From assembly GCA_037783545.1 (NCBI GenBank), contig JBBELK010000364.1, forward strand, positions 186,001 through 250,000: 64,000 nucleotides of DNA, in the 5' to 3' direction. Positions 50,501 to 59,500 of the stretch are shown here, one piece after another. The position numbers and the translations under genes were made by a program. Position 1 is the stretch's first letter; each line of letters opens with the position of its first letter. The notes under the pieces were generated by a model. It saw only the letters and a list, made by a program, of their open reading frames with translations. It did no database searches and was not told the DNA's origin. This DNA is from Henricia sp. BOLD:AAB3569. Taxonomy: Eukaryota; Echinodermata; Asteroidea; Spinulosida; Echinasteridae.

Positions 50501-53500
50501 GGAGGCGGTGGCGTTCAAATGTTGATATTTCATGGTAGTGAAAACAAAATGTTGATAAGCAGTATTTAGGGGAGCGGGGAAGGGAGGGAGAGAGGTCTTG
50601 AAAAATACTATTCTCTGTAGAACTGTGAAAATGTTGACAACTTTGGACAGCCCCTTAACCCTTTCAATACCAATGTCGAGTTTACTCGACAGCGCAACGC
50701 AGTGTGCTTCCGTACCAATGTCGAGTAAACTCGACAACAGAAGGCCGCTGTTTTCGAAAAGCTGCATTATTTGCATTTGCTGCCCTCTGTTGTTGGATTT
50801 TATATAGTCAGGAAGTCCATTGACCTAGCTTTACAATGGTGTATAACACGTGTGGGGTTTCCATTACGATTTTCCGAGAAAAACAACACGCAACAAATTT
50901 TCTTCTGTTTTTTGGGGACAAAATATCACCATTATGGCTGATTGTGACGCGTAAATAATAGCAGAGTTATTTGCTGATAGTGACTCCGATATAGATTTGG
51001 ACAGTTCTGAAGAGAACTTAGTGAGGATTCCGATGAATCTAGTGAAGTTTCTTCCATGTCTACGTCGTTGGATGCTTCTACTACAATGGTCCGTCGTGGA
51101 CGGGGTGCCGGTGGATGCGCCGGGCCTCGGGTAGCTGGTGTCGCCGGTCAAGGTGGAGGAGCCGCTCGTGGTCGTAAAAAGGGTGAACAAACGCCACCAA
51201 ATCAAGTGTTTGGTATCATATAAAAGATTATATACCTCATGCGTAGATTCCAGTCATCTGATTGGTTAGAAGTGGGGGCATTGAATCGGCTAGACCCGGC
51301 GCATATATGCCCACCGGTCAATAGTCTTTGTCATTTAGCGGGTTCCGGACGCGCGTATTACATGTGTTAGCATAGCTATAGCTGTGCACCAACTATGCAG
51401 CTGTGCGCTTCACGTAAACATTCATCAGGACCGTGCGGTTAAATGGCGGAATCTCGACGTCATTTTGTCGTCTGTCGTAGATGATGAAATCCTTAAGAAA
51501 GTAAGAGAAGTGGCCTACAGTGAAAACTGTGTCAGGTGAAATGTGCTACTAAAGTGCCAGGTGATTTCCTCCGTAGACCAGCTTCCGAAATCGAAACGCG
51601 AAGGACCACTGTCATGACTGTATGACGTCTCGTTGCTTTTAACCAACCAGATGACAAAAATCTACACATTCGGTATATAAAACAAATATTGACTGCTGTT
51701 TATTTGGGTCATGGTTAAGATTATAGGCCCTCGGTGATCTCGAAGCCATGACTATGCCCCTCGGCTTCCGCCTCGGGGCATAGTCATGGCTTCGAGATCA
51801 CCTTGGGCCTATAATCTTAACCATGCCCCTCATTGCAGTCAATATTTGTATACCATTTCATTGCCTGCAAATAATATACACAATGAATTTCTGTAAAACG
51901 AAGTCTTCAAATGGAAAATTGAGGTTTACAAATAGTAAACATTGCAAGTTGCATAAAACTTTGCATTGTGTGAAAGAATGCGGTACAGGGCAGTGTGACC
52001 CCATAAAACAATGCGGTATTGAAAGGGTTAAAGACTCACTTAAATGAGTATGAGCATAAGCTCTCGTAGCAGCAACTACTTCATCAGAAGCAATGAAGAT
52101 GAGACGTATTGAGTAGGGCTTATATTTACACTAGAGGAAAATAGTAGTGAGGTTTTGGTGTGCATGGTTAGTGATCACGGCTTACCTTACGTTTATCACC
52201 AGGGTGCAAAAGAGTTGCTTTCTGTGTTGACAAAAAACTACAGTAAACCTCGGATAAGTCGGATCCAACGGGACAAAGCGATTTTATCCGACTTAAGCGA
52301 AAATCAGACTTGCGCGAAGATGAAAAAACGCATAGGGATTTATTGATCTTCAACCACCCAACAGTCGACAGTCAAAAAAAATATAAATTGTAACACCAAA
52401 ACATTTTATTTTTACATTTTCATACATGTACTAATAAGGCAGAAGATCATAAGCATCATTTACCGGGCGTGATCATACAGCGTCACCGTCGTCTGATCGT
52501 GGCCATGCAGTATATGTACACACATGTACTGCTCAGCCCACAAACCTTAGCCAATGAAAAATGCACCATGTGATCACGTGCGCACATAGAAACTGGTGCT
52601 GATAATGCACATGTGTGCAAGGTATCGTGTGCAGTACATGCACACACACATCGTATGTGTACAACCAAGTTCATGCAGGCGGCATTTCAGAAAGACGCAT
52701 GGGGCGGCCGTAAAACCGGGAAATTCCCTAACTCCCCGCAGTAAACTGAAGTGAAATTAATATACGAACATGTCAACTTTCATCAATCCGACTTAAAAGA
52801 GGTAAAACACAATAATTGAAAAAATGTCCTGTGGATGCGTCCGAGATAAGCAAAAATCCAACTTACGCGATCCGACTTAAGTGATGATTTTTATTAGGAA
52901 TAACATACGAAATCAAACGTTCCAAGCGATTTTGTCCGAGATAAGTGAATATCAGACATAAATGTATCTGACTTCTGCAAGGTTTACTGTATACTAAAAA
53001 AAAATTGTGTAAACAAACACTTACACTGGTTATACAAACTGCACTAAAAGTCGCTGTTTTGCCTCTTCGACTGAAACTTCACTGTTAATTGAAGGTTTTT
53101 TTCTCAATGTACTGTAGAACTGAGTTGAGTTACACACAGGTTGGTGTTTATCATGCACATCATACCACATGTGGAAATAATGCAGTTTTTAACAGTGTTC
53201 ATAATTACTCCTCTGTGTCTGTAGTGAGCAAGACACTATCAGAAGAACCATCACCAAAGATTACTGAGAAGAAAGCAGGCCACTCCATGAGCACTCACAA
53301 ACCCAGCAAGACGGCAGTCATCAGCACAGCTAAAGAGCCTGAACCGCCAACCGAAACTCCGGCACCAGAAATGAAAGACGACAAGAAGGCCAACAAGGTG
53401 TATAAAGAGAAAGGAGGCAGTGTTAAGAATGTCGTTAAGGATGAAGAAGCAGGGAAGGAGGATGAAGGGTTGAAAGAGGAGACTGACGTCAAGGAAGAGA

Positions 53501-56500
53501 AAGAGGAAGAAAAAGCCGAGGTCCGGAAGCCGCATCTTGCTGGTGCCCACAAAGTGGGCGGTGCCAACATGTTGCAGGAGATGAAACTCAGACGGGAGAA
53601 GAAACTTGCAGATCGTGCTAGTAGGGTGAGTATGCCAATGAGAGTCAACATCTTTCTGAAACCTTTTTGGCACGTTTTAAAATAGCATGCATGTCGTGCA
53701 ACAGGCTGCTCAATAGCGGCGTCGCTAGACTTTTCAAAGTGGGGAGGCCAAGGGGTGGCACAGCACATTGGAAGGGGAGCAACGCAAAGCAGCTTACACA
53801 TATAGTTGTGTTCTGAGTGTAATGTTTTTTTCATCGACTGAAGAGAGTCCCATGCATAACACAAAATTTACAGATAGTAGTAGCCCAGTAGTTGTGTGGT
53901 TGTATGCTTTACCAGACACCATGAAAAAAAAAGAGCAGAAGGGTTTTCTTTTTTATTACCAAGAGAGAGAAAAATGAGTCGTATGTTCAAACACGTGGGA
54001 ACTACTGTACACAGACCGCTGTCAATGCCGTTTGTTCCGTGACAAAACCACTCGTCACAATGCACCAGTATTTAATTCAAAAGAGCTTCATTGTGAGCCA
54101 CAATTTTACCGTTTTTGTCACAAAACAGATAATAGTAGATTATTGTCATATTACATCAAGTGTTTTTCACGTTTGTATTTTGAATTACAAAGACAAAACA
54201 GGCATGATGAACATTCACTCCGTGTATTTTCCATTCAATACTGCACAGGCCGTTTTGTGTTCTTCTCAGGATGACGTCAAAACCTCGAGTGTTTCAGAAT
54301 TTCGGGTGAAAAGGGTCGGAACTGCTTTGCATTTTAAGCAAAAGGCTGTGGAAAACAAGTTGTGATGGTGTTGTAGACACATACACCTCCATGATAAACA
54401 GGAAAACTTTAAAAATGTGGACGGGGGGATACTAGCTGTTTAAACCACTGTGTATAGTATACACTGTCTTGTTCAAAATCTGTAGGTTATTTCAGGCCAC
54501 TTGAAATTTTGGTCTCTGGTTGACATACATTCCATTAATTTGAAAAATCCCTTTTGGAAATAATGGAGTGGTTATGATGAATTTTTATTTCTTAGATATT
54601 TATTTGGGTTTTTGGACACACTATTAATATATTAAATTGCATCCACAAAGGGTTCAACATTTTTGCAGGTCTCGGTCGTAATGGTGAAATGGCGTACTAC
54701 ACCAAAAATGAAGTGTTTGGATTTATTGCAGAAAAACCCTATTACCATTTCGTTAATGATAGTGGATGAGTCTTTTTCTTTGATTTCCACGATCTGTAAG
54801 ATATCTCATATTACTTTTTGCAGGAAATTCTGGAGAGTCAGGGTCCTAAAGTTGAGGAGTCGCCCAAGGAGCCGGGTGAAAGCAGCCAGGCAGCACCAGG
54901 CTCCCCAGACAAATTGGCTCCAGGCTTGAAACTGTCCCTGCCAAAAGCAGCTAGCCCTGGGCCTACATCGCCAAGTAGTGAGGCAAAATCCCCAACATTG
55001 CACCCTATTGTGTCTCCCACCAAGCCCAACTTATCACCAAGGGTCAAGTCTCCCATTGAGAGCCCCAAGAAGTCCCCCCTCGACAAGACGCCTCCCACCC
55101 AGCCAACCTCTGATGGCAGTGATGTCAAAGCCACGGAAGAAAACACCAAAACCCCAGAGCAGAATGACTCAACAGATGTGACTTCCAATGCAAAGCCTAA
55201 AATTGAGAAAGAAAAACCAGTCATTAAGCTGCGCCCACTGTCTGGAAAGATCGACCAGTTTCAGGTTAAACCATCAGCCACTACGCCTGAGGCATCTTGG
55301 AAATCCGAGACCGGCTCAAAACCTTCTGAAATATCTAAAAGGAATTCACTCGAGGCAAAGGACACTCCAGCTAATCCAGAAAAGAGACGTAGCGCGACTG
55401 ATGTTTCAAAACTACTCTCACTTGAGCCATCTGAGGCTAAACCCAATGGAGCTATGGTCTCACCAAAGCCCAAACCAAGACCTTCCAAACGTCCGGTTTC
55501 CCTTGCTAAGAAACCTGAATGTAAGTTGACTTAAACCTTCTTTGTCAAGCATGTGTAACGATGGACTGATCATTTTCTCCTATTGATTTCAGCATGGTAA
55601 AACATGTAGAGAGGCTTTTCAGGGAGACTCGGATCATTGATTCATCCTTGGCCCTTATTTATTGAAGCTGATCAAACCACAAAACCTATGCCAGACAATG
55701 GCACACGTTGCTGTCCCATCTGATTGCTGGTGCGGGGTTGGTCTGGTGTTGAAAAAAGTGAGGTTTCACAATTGAAAATTTGACCCTGCATCAACCCTGA
55801 GATTGGTTTCATCCCCAGTTGAACTCAACCCTGCTCTGGAGCAGCATTGAGATTTTTCGCCATGGGTTGAAATTTCTTGGCAATGTGACTGAAGTAGCAA
55901 TAGAGGTTGTCTTCTATCGCTTCGTCTGGATCTTTGCCTTTGTAAAATGTGAAAATAATGCAGCAGAAGAAAGAAAGGTTCGATCGCCATGTTGCTATGG
56001 AAGAGCCACGTTGTTCACGTCGCAATGTGGAGTATCTTCTGTCTGTACTGCCGCACCAAATTGTGCATGCTGATAGTATTTCCAACAGGGTACAGCACTC
56101 GCCCCGGGTTGGCATCACACAAGTGTGAATCCTCCCCATTTTTGGGGTTGACCTCACCCCGGGCGAGATAAATACGGTTTCAGCGAGAAAAAAGTGTAAA
56201 ACGATGCAGAGTTGATTGCGGTGTTGATTTACGATTCAGAGCGAACTTGAGATTCGCTCCGGGTTGAGTTCAACACGGATTGAAAGGCTATACCGGTAGT
56301 GTGAAAAGCCTTGTAATTGTAACAAAATGCAGCCACTAGTGCGAGTCACAGCCATCACGTAATGAGATTTTTACAAAACTAGTTTCCACTGGGCAATGAC
56401 AAGGGCATAAAAATTAGGGATTAAAAGTGGGTTTGACCGGTCTTAAACATACGTTTAAAACCGGATAGGGGCCTTGACACTGATAATGGCCCGAGCCGCC

Positions 56501-59500
56501 AGACGAGGTCCATTATCAGCGTCCAGGCTCCTATCAGGTTTTAAACGGATTGTTTAAGACCGGCCAAACCCACTTTTAATCCCATTCATAAATACCTTTT
56601 TGTGTAAATCGGTAAAAATTAGCTTGTCGTTGCATTCACTTTTTCCCCTTCATCTTGTTTGTACGTTCAAATTGCTAGTTGTGCGTGCGGCGAGTTTGTT
56701 CGATCGCACGCGTTACACGTAATGCAGTTGTGTTGTGTGCGCGCACGCACACGACCGGGTAGATGTCACAGTATGTACACATTTTGCTGTCGGGAGCGTG
56801 TGTGTTCCATACGCTTACTAGGGCGCAGGCAGAAACGCGAGCCAGCCAGTTTTAATCAACGGTTATTATCGTTAGTTTAAAACTGGCCACATGATGTATT
56901 CTCAGCCAATGAGGATGCGTAAACTGTCTAAGGTATTTATGAAATACTTTGAAATATCATTTTAAATACACAAAGTATGTATTTGTATTGCTACTACCGG
57001 TATAACCATCATATTACCACTACTAACCATCATATTTCAGCTGCCAATGTTACTAACCATCATATTGCTACTACTATAACCGCCATATTGTTACTATTTA
57101 ACCACCATATTTCTACTACAGTGTTCAGGCCGATTTGGGCATAACAAAATATTTAAAAGTTAAATTGCTATTTTTCTATAGATTAGAGAAAGTTATCATT
57201 TGGTACCTAGAACTTACAAATCCGTCAAGGATTAATGCCAGTCGATTACAATGGCCAGTTTTGTTATGGTCCAGAGGGACTATCTAGACAAGTTTCACTG
57301 TACTGACCACCATATTGCTGCTACTAGTACTACATGTAACCACCATTCTGTGGGTAAACTTTGTTCTCAATTGTTGTACATCTTTTAAAAGATGTACGAG
57401 TATCCTGTAATGTGTGCGTGTGTTAGTTGTACATCGACTAAAGCATATCGCAATATGTTTCGGCTGCAAACTGCAAGTCTTTATTAGGCTGTTCATGTAC
57501 TAGTAGTTGGTCTCAGAAAGACCAACTCGGCAGGGCATGAGGCCATTGGCCTTGGTGGCCTTGGTTAATGTCAAGGCCTGAGGTTTACATCTGTATACAT
57601 TCAATGTGAGACGAAATTACTGTAAAAAGTATAAAGCACACTTGCATATAAGGTGCACCCCTAAAAATATTTTTGTTTTGGGGGGTGGGAGCTGTATGGG
57701 GGAAGGGCAATTTTTTCTTTTATTTTTTATTTCTGTCTATATACTCACTGTGTCTGCAGTTCCAGATAATCGGAAAGCAAGCGCTCCATCTGTCGCCGTT
57801 TACCCATCAGCACCCGACTCTGAGACCACAGAGTCCTTGCCAAAAACAATTCAAAAGGCTTCTTCGCTGACTAAGGACGTTGCTGGCAAACCACCTCCAA
57901 GTAAGGTTCAGTGGCTGATTTCACAAAAAGCTTAAAGACTTACCTGTCTTAACTTGCAACACAACCTGTTAATAGGAATGATGTTTTTGTTATCTATACT
58001 TGCATGAATGCTAAAATGTAGATAAGCAGCAATGGTGCATGTATGCATCTGGGTAATTCCCAAATTAGGGGTCCAAAAGTGTGACATGCTTTTCAAGATT
58101 TTTAAATGTGTTTAGTGATTGAAAGTGTGGTTTTCTAGTAGAAAATATTATTTTTATTTCCATAAATGCCACCTAAATTTAAAGATAGTATACATGATTG
58201 GTAAACTGTTACAAATAGTTTTATCCTCCTGTGTGATTGAAGATATGCATGATTAAAACCAACCTGAGCAAAAACCAGCTCCGTACTTGGTCTAACTTTT
58301 GAGAAAACAGTCAAAAAAGGGTTTGCAGTAATTTCGCCCCTGAACCATTTCGCCCTGAACCATTTCGCCCTGAACCATGGTGCACGAAGTGGTTTTGGGG
58401 CGAAGTGGCATTTGGGCGATGTAGTGTTTGGACAAAGTAATTTGGGGCGAAATGGCACTCGGGCGAAGTGGTTTGGGCGAAATGGCACTTGGACAAAATG
58501 GTTTTGGGGCGAATTGAATTTTCGTCTCATGAGACGAAAACTAATTGTTTTACTCATTTCTCAAAGACTATAGCACTTCAGACAAAACCATTTCAGGAGA
58601 GGTTTTCTACGGTCATCATGTTTATATTGTGTAAGTTAGGCGTAAATCTGTGAACATTTCTGATTTTCGAGATTACCAATGATGTATACTGCCTTTAACG
58701 TTTGTGTGTGGATGAGGCACCAAGGTTAATGTACATGTAGATTCATTCTACAGCTAATTTTCATTGGTACCCGGGACACCAAATTCCTATTTATATCATG
58801 GAACAAATTATGAGCCTTTATGGTCTTTTGTTTCAAACATTTGTCAGTAATCGGAGAACAAAATATTCAAGAAATTGGTGCTGTCGCCTATAATCACAGG
58901 CCACAGTCTATTACTAAGAATTTGTGACCATGAGTGATGATTTTTGATGCACATGGTGTCGTACATACATGTAACTGGGACACCATGTAATAACCCAGTG
59001 TTGCATGGTAGACGCAAGGATAAACAGTAAGTTGTCTCTAGTTTTGCACACACACCGTTCACATATTAGATAAATCACTTCATTCAACTATGATTCAACA
59101 AAGAGGTTTCCTAATGTGAACACATGCCTCTTCAATCGATGAAGATTAGAATCTTTGTAAAGGCTGGGTTCGGGTGGTCTGTTCTTGACACGGGTTAACT
59201 CGTTCTCACGCCTGAACGATGAGAACACCACCTGGGAACACTGCACTCGGAACAGGATCACACACCACCTATCTATCGAGAACAAGTTACCCGTTTCAAG
59301 AACAGTCCGCCCGAACTCTACCAAAATTTGTCATTCGACGAATAGATCACTTAATTCAGAGAAGCAAATTTGTAATGTGAATGTTCTGACAAAGTGATTT
59401 GGCAGGCCTGGTCACACATGCGTCGCTTTGAGAAAAAGCGGTGTGGAAGGAATTTGGAGTGAAATGACATACTGATGAAAACCACAGAATCCCCGAAATG

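Larger units (their letters stand above)
50655..52031. mobile_element. piggyBac-like deletion derivative, 1377 bp
   Basis: TTAACCCTTTCAATACC is exactly inverted at 52015-52031 with TTAA on both ends. Subterminal copies of TACCAATGTCGAGT lie at 50669 and 50713. Around 50965-51215 the plus strand (with one frameshift) encodes [18 protein letters not shown], then an RG-rich [13 protein letters not shown], like the acidic N-terminus of piggyBac transposases. 51895-52015 encodes a Cys/His-rich [19 protein letters not shown], a possible C-terminal domain remnant. The middle is lost or replaced by another element. Confidence 0.75.

Noticed and set aside
53251..53864. Minus-strand frames of 140 and 189 codons
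   Set aside because: They are antisense shadows of the CARMIL exon at 53225-53625.
54838..55488. Minus-strand frames of 128 and 75 codons
   Set aside because: They are antisense shadows of the Ser/Pro-rich CARMIL exon.
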